Below are positions 1-5,720 of a stretch of DNA of 8,852 nucleotides, in pieces (the first letter of the stretch is position 1; each line of letters begins with the position of its first letter). The stretch spans positions 1 to 8,852 of the forward strand of contig JAYVSV010000152.1 of the NCBI GenBank assembly GCA_043775015.1, read 5' to 3'. Below the pieces are notes generated by a model that was not told the origin of the DNA, did not search any database, and saw only the letters and a list, made by a program, of their open reading frames with translations. Origin of the DNA: CANJXF01 sp043775015 (GTDB taxonomy: Bacteria; Verrucomicrobiota; Verrucomicrobiia; Limisphaerales; CANJXF01). Both the position numbers and the translations under genes were made by a program.

Positions 1-1431
1 TTGGAAAAAGTTTTCAGTTTTGAATTCTGAGTTTTGAGCGGGTGCCTGAATCCGGTTCTTCAACTGTAGCGTTCGGCCTGTGGCCGAAGTTCCCGCCGAA
101 GCCGAATTGGGCGACACGCCCGCCGAAGCCGAATCGGGCGACACGCCCGACGCTACATCTTTGCGCTTCAATTTGAGCGCGACTTTCTCGCTGACCTCAT
201 CGGCGTCGGTTTCGAAGCCAGCCCCTTCCAGACTCACCACGCGGGCGACGACGGCATCCACATCTTCTTCATCGGGCGCGGCCAATTCGAAATAAGCGAG
301 CACCGGTTGACCGGGAAATTCCGCCGCGAGTTCGTGCTTATCAAAATCGCGTTGCAACACTTCGCTGATCTTCAACGCATCGGCCTGCGCAATGTCATCG
401 AAGGCGTCCGCGTGTTCTTTACTCGCACCGGAGCCGATGCCCGTCGGCATACTCAACATGGTGAGCAATCCGCTTGTGCCGGCGAACACCACATCTTCGT
501 TGTGCGCATCGCAAAATTGTTTGAACGGCGATTCCCCGCGCACACTCGCGCTCGGAAATTTCACGTCGCTCCCGAAAGGCAGCCCGCCGCTCACCCCGTC
601 GGCGACTTTTTCAGCGCTGGCCTGGTATTCCTCTTCCTTGCCGGTCGGAATATTCGGCGGCATGATGACGACCGCGTTGGGCAACCCGAAAATTTCCACG
701 AAGGCCGCAAAATCTTTCCGACCCATCGACCAGTTCACGAAGGCGACCAACGCGACCTCATAAAGCGGCGTGTTCAGATCGTTGTCGCATTCGCGGATGA
801 CAAATTCTTCGCGGGGCAGATCGTCGCCGCCGATCCGGTTCTGCGCGCCGAGCGATTCCGCCGTGACGCCAAAGTTCGAATTTGCGTTGTAATAAAAATC
901 GCCGAATTGTCCAGCGCGTTGAAAATTGCATTGCGGCAGCCAATGGAATTCGCGCACCGCGCCGTCCGACGGGCCGTCCGCAAAACGGTGCTTTTGCAAA
1001 ATGGCGAACCCACGAAACTCAGCCAACGCCAGAAACCCGAACGTCTCGCGCAAATTACAAACCATCTCGTACCGCGACCGGAGAAACTTCTGTTGCGCCT
1101 CGGCCTGAGCCTGGCTCGCGCCTTGGGGTAGGTTCTCGACCGTCTTGATGTCCCAATCGAGTTTTTCCAGGGCGGCCAGACGGCGGGACTTGAGCGCCTT
1201 GAGAATCGGGTAACGCTTCTCGATCTTGCGGATGACGAGTTGAATTTCCGCAAAGTCGCCGCGCTCGGCCCGTTCGAAGAGATATACGACCTTGGAGATG
1301 ACCAGTCCGCGCAAAGGATTGTAATTGTCTCTCCAGCGATTGGATTGCCGGACGATTTCCGCCGTGGATTTGCCACCACCGGGTGCTTGCGCGGCGGCTT
1401 TTCTGGGTTTAGTGATGGCGGGATTAGCCAT
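1..1431 (-). CDS. Mu gp29-like (DUF935) phage portal protein, 3' end beyond window
   Basis: Portal proteins form the dodecameric ring at one vertex of the capsid through which DNA is packaged and ejected. The minus frame from ATG 1431 is open to base 1 (477 codons), so the C-terminus is missing. Recognisable DUF935 signatures are the segment around residues 231-254 (FVNWSMGRKDFAAFVE then IFGLPNAV) and 317-352 (AGTSGLL, then GSGASKEH and an ADAFDDIAQADA helix). Residues 388-424 resemble the usual end of the family core. Mu gp29 is about 512 aa, so only a short tail should lie outside. AAAGGAGG at 1445-1438 sits 6 nt before the ATG, one of the strongest ribosome binding sites in the window. Residues 425-456 are encoded by a palindromic repeat element, and the following codons (about 457-477) are low-complexity and look like recently coding sequence. 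It follows terminase, as in Mu-like phages. Family assignment is strong; tail function is unknown. Confidence 0.9.
   Translation of the reverse strand, partial: MANPAITKPRKAAAQAPGGGKSTAEIVRQSNRWRDNYNPLRGLVISKVVYLFERAERGDFAEIQLVIRKIEKRYPILKALKSRRLAALEKLDWDIKTVENLPQGASQAQAEAQQKFLRSRYEMVCNLRETFGFLALAEFRGFAILQKHRFADGPSDGAVREFHWLPQCNFQRAGQFGDFYYNANSNFGVTAESLGAQNRIGGDDLPREEFVIRECDNDLNTPLYEVALVAFVNWSMGRKDFAAFVEIFGLPNAVVIMPPNIPTGKEEEYQASAEKVADGVSGGLPFGSDVKFPSASVRGESPFKQFCDAHNEDVVFAGTSGLLTMLSMPTGIGSGASKEHADAFDDIAQADALKISEVLQRDFDKHELAAEFPGQPVLAYFELAAPDEEDVDAVVARVVSLEGAGFETDADEVSEKVALKLKRKDVASGVSPDSASAGVSPNSASAGTSATGRTLQLKNRIQAPAQNSEFKTENFFQ
65..157. repeat. Palindromic repeat element inserted in frame in the portal gene
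   Basis: The element is bounded by the inverted 8-mers TGTAGCGT (65-72) and ACGCTACA (150-157). Inside are short perfect hairpins: TTCGGCC-tgt-GGCCGAA (72-88 region) and two GGGCG-aca-CGCCC units. Its length is 93 bp, a multiple of three, and the minus frame of the portal passes through it without a stop as residues 425-456, rich in Ser, Ala, Gly and Pro. The structure recalls REP/MITE-like dispersed palindromes and, because it sits inside a coding sequence, the in-frame palindromic elements known from Rickettsia. That it is dispersed elsewhere in the host genome is inference; only one copy is in this window. Confidence 0.75.
94..147. repeat. Two 27-bp tandem direct repeats
   Basis: Units 94-120 and 121-147 are identical except at one base (t108 versus c135). 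Each unit is exactly nine codons, so the portal protein carries the nonapeptides GVSPDSASA and GVSPNSASA in tandem. Each unit contains a GGGCG-aca-CGCCC hairpin. They form the core of the palindromic element at 65-157. Confidence 0.9.
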
Positions 1432-1702
1432 TGCGCGCCTCCTTTGTCGGGTTTAAGACCGCGCCAAACCCTCTCTTAAGCCCTTTTAAATTCAATTGAG
1501 CGGGGCTTTTAATCAAAAACCGACTCAATACCGCCCTCAGCCTGTTTTTTAGCGTCTGTCGCGATTTTCCGTCCTGGTGAAAAAGAACCGGACAAACGGT
1601 CAGCGCGGGACTCGCCGGGAGGAAACAGCGAGAGGGCACCCGCATTGAACGTTTGCCGGTTAAAATCTTTGCAGACGGCCACACTGGTAAAGGAGTCATC
1701 AT
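1424..1702 (-). CDS. Doubtful small ORF between terminase and portal
   Basis: An open frame of 92 codons bridges the only sizeable gap in the packaging operon. In its favour, its ATG (1702) overlaps the terminase stop as ATGA, GAAAGGAG lies about 9 nt upstream, and its stop overlaps the portal start by 8 nt. Against it, the predicted protein is very basic, nearly without acidic residues, has no recognisable domain, and its third codon positions are more A/T-rich than in the neighbours. Mu-like phages have no gene here. The interval also has a GGGTTT/AAACCC stem (1449-1454 with 1466-1471). It may instead be a non-coding insertion that retains the terminase-linked start by chance. I do not recognise the product. 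Confidence 0.35.
   Translation of the reverse strand: MMTPLPVWPSAKILTGKRSMRVPSRCFLPASPALTVCPVLFHQDGKSRQTLKNRLRAVLSRFLIKSPAQLNLKGLKRGFGAVLNPTKEARNG
1438..1445 (-). promoter_or_regulatory. Strong Shine-Dalgarno site of the portal gene
   Basis: AAAGGAGG on the minus strand, 6 nt before ATG 1431. It is much stronger than the sites of most other genes here, which rely on stop/start overlap. It decides the portal start and suggests independent ribosome loading after the 267-nt interval behind terminase. Confidence 0.8.
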
Positions 1703-3183
1703 CCGGCGATGCTCCTTTCCCTTCGGACTGCGATCACCTGGCTGCGGCGGGTGTGATCGAAAACGTGGATGGGGCCAGGTTCGATTTTGTTTTGCGCCGC
1801 ACGCACCGCCAGCGCGATGCCCCAGAAATGATCCGCGTGGCCCGCTTCATTGCGCACGGCGGCAATCGAAACCTTTCCGCCGGGTGACGTGATCTTTTCC
1901 GGCTTGCGCAAATCGTCGATAGCATCGGCATCCATCTCGATATGCAGTTCGATGCTGCGATCCTCGAACACGCTCAACAGATCGGTCGCCATGATTTCCG
2001 TCACGCGGGCGGTTTCCTGTTTGCGACCTTCGGCCGCGATCCTGGCGCTGATCGGTTCGGTGGAAGAAAAATTGACCCCCTGCACTTTGTAGTTGCCCCA
2101 TTTTTCTTGAGCGTATTCGCAAAGGCCGAGACCGATCCCCGTCATGTCAATGCAGCCAGTTCGGAATTTTGGCAGAGCGCAAATCAAATCGAGCCGTTCC
2201 TGTTGTGCGGGCAATCGCATTCCGTTCATGCGCAGCGCGGCGATGATCCGTTTGGTGTTCCCGACCTTTTCCAGAATCGGTAAAAAAGAAATGTCGCGAT
2301 TGCGGCCCACGTCGAGACCGAAAAACAATTCGCCTTCTGCCCGCCAAAGTCGCGCCATTGAAACGGCTGACCAATCCTGTTCGTCAATCGGGATGCCTTC
2401 GCGTTCGGCCTGCTGGATCAGCTCGTGCGTGAGCAGCACCATGTTCTCGTCGGCAAACGCGCATTCGTAATTTTGATCGTAAGCGCGTTTGTCTAAGGCT
2501 TTCGACCGCGCTTGCTCGGGTGTGATCGGCTTCCGCGTGTTGGGGTCAAATACTTTGACGCCCATCTTCCATGCCTCGGAACGGGCGACTCGTGATACGG
2601 TAAAACCAGAGGCTGACCGGAACAGGCTCCCGTCGGCTGGTCCGTTCCCGCTGCACATCCGATAAAACATGTTGTGCTTTCCGTTTCCGGTGGAGGCGAT
2701 TCGTAAAAGGAAATCGGGATTACTTGAGAGAATCGGTTCGGCGGCTTCCCAGATCGCGTTGGAGTTTTCATGGAACGCAAATTCGTCGAGAATGAGATCG
2801 CCAGAAAAGCCGCGAGCCGTGCGCGGATTCGCCGCCAAAACTTTAATCCGTCCGGTCTTGCCTTTGACTGTGACGCGAACTTCCATGCGCATGTTTTCAT
2901 ATTCGGTATCGGGCGAGTCATCCATGCTTTCGAAGACCGCGCCAAGTTGATTGCAGACCTCGGCGCATTTCTGCACGAACTCCGCGCCGTTATCCCGCGA
3001 GTTGGAAAGCACCGTGACTAATCGACCGGGCCGGGTGAGCAAGCGATCCACCGCCCATGCCGCGAGCGTGTACGACTTCCCTATCTGACGCGACCAATGC
3101 AACACGATGATGCCCGTGCTGCGGTCGTTGAAGATGGGCGATTGGAACGTGCGGAATTTTATTTTGGGCGCGGCGTTTTTCAT
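1699..3183 (-). CDS. Phage terminase large subunit (Mu gp28-like)
   Basis: The motor that pumps phage DNA into the prohead and cuts it. The 494-aa product has an N-terminal ATPase: Walker A WSRQIGKS at residues 30-37, Walker B LILDE at 130-134 with E134 as likely catalytic carboxylate, and coupling motif ASTGNG at 163-168. The C-terminal half is an RNase H-like nuclease with candidate metal ligands D291 (GLDVGR), D346 (CIDMTG) and D451 (HADHFWG). Length is usual for the family. The frame stays open upstream to ATG 3756, but that part lies over the preceding gene. ATG 3183 overlaps the preceding stop as ATGA and starts just before the conserved core, so it is the better start. It lies between the small-subunit candidate and the portal, the Mu order. 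All motor residues appear intact. Confidence 0.93.
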   Translation of the reverse strand: MKNAAPKIKFRTFQSPIFNDRSTGIIVLHWSRQIGKSYTLAAWAVDRLLTRPGRLVTVLSNSRDNGAEFVQKCAEVCNQLGAVFESMDDSPDTEYENMRMEVRVTVKGKTGRIKVLAANPRTARGFSGDLILDEFAFHENSNAIWEAAEPILSSNPDFLLRIASTGNGKHNMFYRMCSGNGPADGSLFRSASGFTVSRVARSEAWKMGVKVFDPNTRKPITPEQARSKALDKRAYDQNYECAFADENMVLLTHELIQQAEREGIPIDEQDWSAVSMARLWRAEGELFFGLDVGRNRDISFLPILEKVGNTKRIIAALRMNGMRLPAQQERLDLICALPKFRTGCIDMTGIGLGLCEYAQEKWGNYKVQGVNFSSTEPISARIAAEGRKQETARVTEIMATDLLSVFEDRSIELHIEMDADAIDDLRKPEKITSPGGKVSIAAVRNEAGHADHFWGIALAVRAAQNKIEPGPIHVFDHTRRSQVIAVRRERSIAG

Positions 3184-3752
3184 TTCGGTGCCGTGCCAAA
3201 GAGTTCGAGCCGCGCCTGTTCCAGCTTCTCGTCCTCGGAAAGTTTGGAGTTGTTGCGAATGGCCTTGAGCGAATCGAGTTTCGCCAGTGCCGCCTTCGTC
3301 GCATCGAATTGGAATTTCGCTTCCGCTAAATTCTGTTCCTTCACCCCGCGATGTTCCCGCGAGGTCGCCAGACCCAGTTTGAAATCCCCGACCGCCAGCG
3401 TTTCGAAATAAGATTGCTTCAACACTTCGTCGCGCACCTGGTCCAGCGTCCAGTCCGGGTGCTCGGCGATAATCCGCCGCTCGTTCTCCAGCGCCCGTTC
3501 CTCGCGCGCCGCCCGCTTCACCTGGTCGGCTTCCCAATCGCGAAACACACACAACTGTTTGTCCCAGTCGAGTCTGATTTTGAGCTTCGCTAAAATCTGT
3601 TTTCGGATGTCCGCCTGCGTCGTTTGCGAAAGAAATAATTCCCGCCAGAATCCCCGCGCCGATTCCGACATGGAATCGCGCCACAAGAGTTTGAACCGCG
3701 TCAATTCGGAATCCGAGCCACCTCGCATTTTGGGTTGTTTGTCGGGTTTCAT
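3180..3752 (-). CDS. Small terminase subunit candidate in gp27 position
   Basis: A 190-aa highly charged, mostly helical protein directly upstream of terminase, overlapping it by ATGA. In Mu-like phages this position holds gp27 (DUF3486), regarded as the DNA-recognition subunit of terminase. The N-terminal half (about residues 30-75: FWRELFLSQTT, then IRKQILAKLKI, LDWDKQLCVFRDWEADQ) could hold a helix-turn-helix, followed by long amphipathic helices with many Ala, Glu, Lys and Arg (75-100 and 135-185) suited to oligomerisation. I do not see an unambiguous DUF3486 signature, so the role rests mainly on position, size and architecture. The start is ATG 3752, immediately after the TGA of the previous gene; CAGGAG lies about 9 nt upstream. 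Confidence 0.72.
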   Translation of the reverse strand: MKPDKQPKMRGGSDSELTRFKLLWRDSMSESARGFWRELFLSQTTQADIRKQILAKLKIRLDWDKQLCVFRDWEADQVKRAAREERALENERRIIAEHPDWTLDQVRDEVLKQSYFETLAVGDFKLGLATSREHRGVKEQNLAEAKFQFDATKAALAKLDSLKAIRNNSKLSEDEKLEQARLELFGTAPK

Positions 3753-4010
3753 TCATCGCATCTCCTGGCGGGTCTTCTCTCCATTGCTCGTGAGGCTCCA
3801 GAGCAATCCTTTATATTTGTCCTTCACGCCGATGAAGCAGCCCTCGACATTCAACAGATCGAACACTTCATCGAATTCATTGCGCGGAATCACGGCGCGA
3901 AGAATCAGGTTCGCGTCGCCGTGAATGGAAATCTGGTGAGCCTGCCCGCCGTCCAGATCGTGGAAGGCTTTCAGTATGGCTTTGGCAATGGCGACTTGTC
4001 GCTGATTCAT
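3753..4010 (-). CDS. Small winged-helix-like protein in gp26 position
   Basis: An 85-aa protein without cysteine clusters or membrane segment. Its layout is an N-terminal helix (IAKAILKAFHDL), a middle segment with RAVIPRNEFDEVFDLLNVEG, then a predicted beta-wing with LLWSLTSNGEKTRQE at the end. This pattern, a helix pair followed by a hairpin and 'W-LT-G' tail, resembles winged-helix proteins that occupy the gp26 position in Mu-like phages; this is inference, not a firm family hit. The start ATG 4010 overlaps the previous stop as ATGA and has GGAGGA four bases upstream. The stop abuts the next ATG directly (TGAATG). A structural or regulatory role in packaging is possible but not shown. Confidence 0.75.
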   Translation of the reverse strand: MNQRQVAIAKAILKAFHDLDGGQAHQISIHGDANLILRAVIPRNEFDEVFDLLNVEGCFIGVKDKYKGLLWSLTSNGEKTRQEMR

Positions 4011-4387
4011 ATTTCCTCCTCCAGCGAAGGCGGCGGAACCGTGGTGCCGACCTTCGCGGCGATGCGGGTCAAACCGATCAAGACGCGCTCAAATTTTCCG
4101 TTTATTTTTTCCAACGAATGAGCGCGGGCCTTTTGGATCTCCATGATTTCTTCGTCGTGCGCGTCCAGCCGCCGCGTGACTTCCTCGAAGCGGCCTTCAG
4201 TCCATTCGTGATTGTAGCGCTTCGACGCCTTCCGAACTTCAATCGCGGGATTGTCCTCCAGCTTCACGGCGGGCGTTTTGCGGAAGCCGAAAAAAATTCC
4301 AAACCCGGCCCCCACCGCGATGAGCACAGCCATCGCCACGTTTAACCAGGCTCCGGTAAATTCGCTGGAGGCGTCGGCTGAAATCAC
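4007..4387 (-). CDS. gp25-like (DUF2730-type) membrane-anchored coiled-coil protein
   Basis: A 126-aa protein with one transmembrane helix (about residues 13-35, LNVAMAVLIAVGAGFGIFFGF) followed by a soluble, charged, probably coiled-coil region (residues 45-110, including TEGRFEEVTRRLDAHDEEIMEI). This architecture and the place three genes upstream of terminase match Mu gp25/DUF2730 proteins, whose exact function is unknown. The start is GTG 4387, not ATG: it overlaps the previous TGA as GTGA and AAAGGGGG precedes it by a few bases. The stop overlaps the next ATG. Family assignment rests on architecture and position. Confidence 0.75.
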   Translation of the reverse strand: MISADASSEFTGAWLNVAMAVLIAVGAGFGIFFGFRKTPAVKLEDNPAIEVRKASKRYNHEWTEGRFEEVTRRLDAHDEEIMEIQKARAHSLEKINGKFERVLIGLTRIAAKVGTTVPPPSLEEEI

Positions 4388-4554
4388 AGGCCCCCTTTCT
4401 TTTTCTTGAACCTCGCCACGCGGCCTTTGCCGAAATCGGCCAGCGCAGTGAGGCCGCGATTGGTTGGGTCCGCCTTCCGCAACGTGTTGACTTTGCGCAG
4501 CCAGACGGTGCGTTCGTCACTCGCGCCTTTGTGATACGTGGGTGTTTTTTTCAT
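4384..4554 (-). CDS. 56-aa basic hypothetical protein
   Basis: A short frame starting at ATG 4554 (MKKTPTYHKGASDERTVW...) and ending with a lysine-rich tail (RFKKKKGGL). Its stop TGA overlaps the GTG start of the gp25-like gene as GTGA, and its ATG overlaps the TGA of the 18-aa frame upstream as ATGA. This tiling on both sides and the fitting high-GC codon use support it as real although it has no good Shine-Dalgarno site. The charge suggests nucleic-acid or membrane-surface contact, but no family is recognised. A run of seven A follows the ATG, so slippage or sequencing error is conceivable there. Confidence 0.65.
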   Translation of the reverse strand: MKKTPTYHKGASDERTVWLRKVNTLRKADPTNRGLTALADFGKGRVARFKKKKGGL

Positions 4555-4607
4555 GGCAGTGGTTTTTCGCCGGCGGAATTTGAAACGGTCAGTTCCAAAA
4601 TGTTCAT
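4551..4607 (-). CDS. 18-aa mini-ORF tiled between two genes
   Basis: MNILELTVSNSAGEKPLP. The ATG (4607) shares one base with the stop of the 60-aa gene (TGATG) and the TGA overlaps the ATG of the 56-aa gene (ATGA). AAAGGA lies about 8 nt before the ATG. The frame fills an otherwise untranslated gap of about 50 nt exactly and so could serve to carry terminating ribosomes to the next start. Whether the peptide itself has a function is unknown; chance is possible at this length. Confidence 0.4.
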   Translation of the reverse strand: MNILELTVSNSAGEKPLP

Positions 4608-4789
4608 CACGATGTTCCTTTACTGGTTGTTATCCTTTTCTCCACATTTTCCAACACCGCGCGCGGCGCGATCAAAATGCAGTTGTCGCCGCTGAACAAT
4701 CCGCATTTCCACCCTTTGTTTTTCACAAATAAATTCGGTCCTATTTTAACTTTTTCGCTCGGCTTCAAATCGCGCACCGACCAACTCAC
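4607..4789 (-). CDS. 60-aa hypothetical protein, GTG start
   Basis: The frame could begin at ATG 4813, but GTG 4789 is preferred: it overlaps the previous stop as GTGA and follows GGAGGAG with 5 nt spacing, the best ribosome binding site of this sub-cluster. The product (VSWSVRDLKPSEKVKIG..., then FVKNKGWKCGLFSGDNCILIAPR) has two cysteines, no signal peptide and no membrane segment, and looks like a small beta-rich domain. No family recognised. It lies among the small lysis-region genes and is translationally coupled on both sides. Confidence 0.7.
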   Translation of the reverse strand: MSWSVRDLKPSEKVKIGPNLFVKNKGWKCGLFSGDNCILIAPRAVLENVEKRITTSKGTS

Positions 4790-5052
4790 GGCGTCTCCTC
4801 CAAGACCCTCCAATACCGCTGGTGCTCATCCATCGCGGTGAACACGCGCAACACTTCCGGGCTGACCATCGAATCGCCGGAATCCCAATCCACCAGGTTC
4901 GTGCTCGATTGCAGCGTGTAACTTCTGCCCGGCAAAACGGGTACGTAAAAATTAAACTGGTTTGGAAAACCCTCCTCGGCGAACGGCACGAGCGATACGA
5001 ACATCCACCCGAGCAGACTGAGGCCGGTCAAAAAATTAAATCTCGATTTCAT
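4786..5052 (-). CDS. Secreted mini-protein with verrucomicrobial 'LQSSTNL' module
   Basis: An 88-aa protein with a clear Sec signal peptide (basic MKSRF, hydrophobic core about residues 8-24, likely cut near FVSLVPFA-EEG). The mature part of about 60 residues contains YTLQSSTNLVDWDSGDS and ends in RYWRVLEETP. A 'Y.LQ.STNL..W' strand followed by 'R.YRV' is a module I know from the C-termini of large secreted Verrucomicrobiota proteins; here it is almost the whole mature protein. The start ATG 5052 overlaps the previous TGA (ATGA). An upstream extension to 5178 would lie over the neighbouring gene and hide the signal peptide. It sits among holin-like and lipoprotein genes, so a role at the cell envelope during lysis or in superinfection is possible but unproven. 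Confidence 0.8.
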   Translation of the reverse strand: MKSRFNFLTGLSLLGWMFVSLVPFAEEGFPNQFNFYVPVLPGRSYTLQSSTNLVDWDSGDSMVSPEVLRVFTAMDEHQRYWRVLEETP

Positions 5053-5477
5053 TTCGGCGCGAGCCAAATGGTTACGGTCACAGTGTTGTTTGAGACGGAG
5101 CTGACTTGGCAACCGATGACAGGTCCAGCCGGTTCGGTCGCCGTTGAGAAATTTAATTTTTGCGCATCGAGCAACCATTTGCTGAGGGCTTTGCGATTCC
5201 GGTTCAAGTGCGCGGACTGGCGCAGTTCGCGGGCTTTAGCTTCGAGCGCGAGGGCCTGCTTTTCCAAGGTCGCCTCATCGTCGTAATGGATGACGTCGTC
5301 ATAATTGGTTAGAAATGGACTGGCGTCCTGGATGGCTAACGGCGCGCGCGCAACGCGCGTCGGCATGGGTGGCAGCGGCGGCGGAGCGGCGTCTCGGTTG
5401 AGCGTCTCCGACTGTATTCCACCGGCACTCGCCAGAGTCGCCGAGACAAGGGACATGACGAAAAATATTTTTTTCAT
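5049..5477 (-). CDS. Sec-secreted protein with proline-rich and coiled-coil segments
   Basis: A 142-aa protein starting at ATG 5477 (MKKIFFVMSLVSATLASAGG), with a canonical signal peptide cut after ASA (about residue 18). Then follow a Pro-rich stretch (about 32-40, APPPLPPMP), an acidic segment (YDDVIHYDDE), an amphipathic helix of heptad character (about 70-105, EKQALALEAKARELRQ), and a C-terminal beta part (VSSVSNNTVTVTIWLAPK). The secreted helix recalls a periplasmic spanin subunit, and the place upstream of gp25 is where Mu has its Rz-like genes, but there is no membrane anchor, so this is only a suggestion. It starts 4 nt after the previous TAA, without a good Shine-Dalgarno site. An extension to 5555 would hide the signal peptide. 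Confidence 0.75.
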   Translation of the reverse strand: MKKIFFVMSLVSATLASAGGIQSETLNRDAAPPPLPPMPTRVARAPLAIQDASPFLTNYDDVIHYDDEATLEKQALALEAKARELRQSAHLNRNRKALSKWLLDAQKLNFSTATEPAGPVIGCQVSSVSNNTVTVTIWLAPK

Positions 5478-5481
5478 GGGC

Positions 5482-5718
5482 TTAAGTAGGATCGGCTTCG
5501 ACTTGCCATTCCGGCGCGACTTCTCCCCGCAAAGCGGCAGTGCAAACGGCGTCAACGTAGTTATTCAAATCGGTCTGTTGTTGCGCGGTGATCACTCCGG
5601 CGGTGAAGAGCGTCTCGACGATCTCCTTGGTTTGGACGATGAGTTTTGAAACTTGCGGTGCCGCGCTGAGCGCGACTTGCAAGCCCTGGACAAAAATTAA
5701 AAAAGCGGCGGCTGACAT
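5482..5718 (-). CDS. 78-aa helical phage-type hypothetical protein
   Basis: MSAAAFLIFVQGLQVALSAA begins a weakly hydrophobic N-terminal helix, followed by helices with VIVQTKEIVETLF-type spacing and a segment AGVITAQQQTDLNNYVDAV, then AALRGEVAPEWQVEADPT. The 'LI..G.IT..QQ..L..YVD' pattern resembles short proteins found next to phage lysis genes; I cannot name the family. The N-terminal helix might be membrane-associated, so a holin or antiholin role is possible. The ATG lies 2 nt after the previous TAA with AAGGA 6 nt upstream, a well-supported start. Confidence 0.7.
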   Translation of the reverse strand: MSAAAFLIFVQGLQVALSAAPQVSKLIVQTKEIVETLFTAGVITAQQQTDLNNYVDAVCTAALRGEVAPEWQVEADPT

Positions 5719-5720
5719 GA

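Noticed and set aside
94..147. CRISPR array
   Set aside because: The two 27-bp units are directly adjacent with no spacer and lie within a coding frame; they are tandem repeats.
307..1131. 274-codon plus-strand ORF
   Set aside because: It lies entirely antisense to the conserved portal gene, has an Arg/His-rich composition typical of complementary-strand frames in GC-rich DNA, and lacks any recognisable domain.
774..1379. 201-codon minus-strand ORF inside the portal
   Set aside because: Ser/Arg-rich shadow in another frame of the portal, whose own frame carries the DUF935 motifs.
1699..3756. Reading the terminase as a 685-aa protein from ATG 3756
   Set aside because: The extra 191 codons lie over the small-subunit gene in another frame, have a low-complexity Gly/Arg/Ala composition and no domain; the conserved core starts right after ATG 3183, which overlaps the previous stop.
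4239..4520. 93-codon minus-strand ORF overlapping the gp25-like and 56-aa genes
   Set aside because: Arg/Ser-rich shadow; the two genes it overlaps have coherent products and joined GTGA stop/start.
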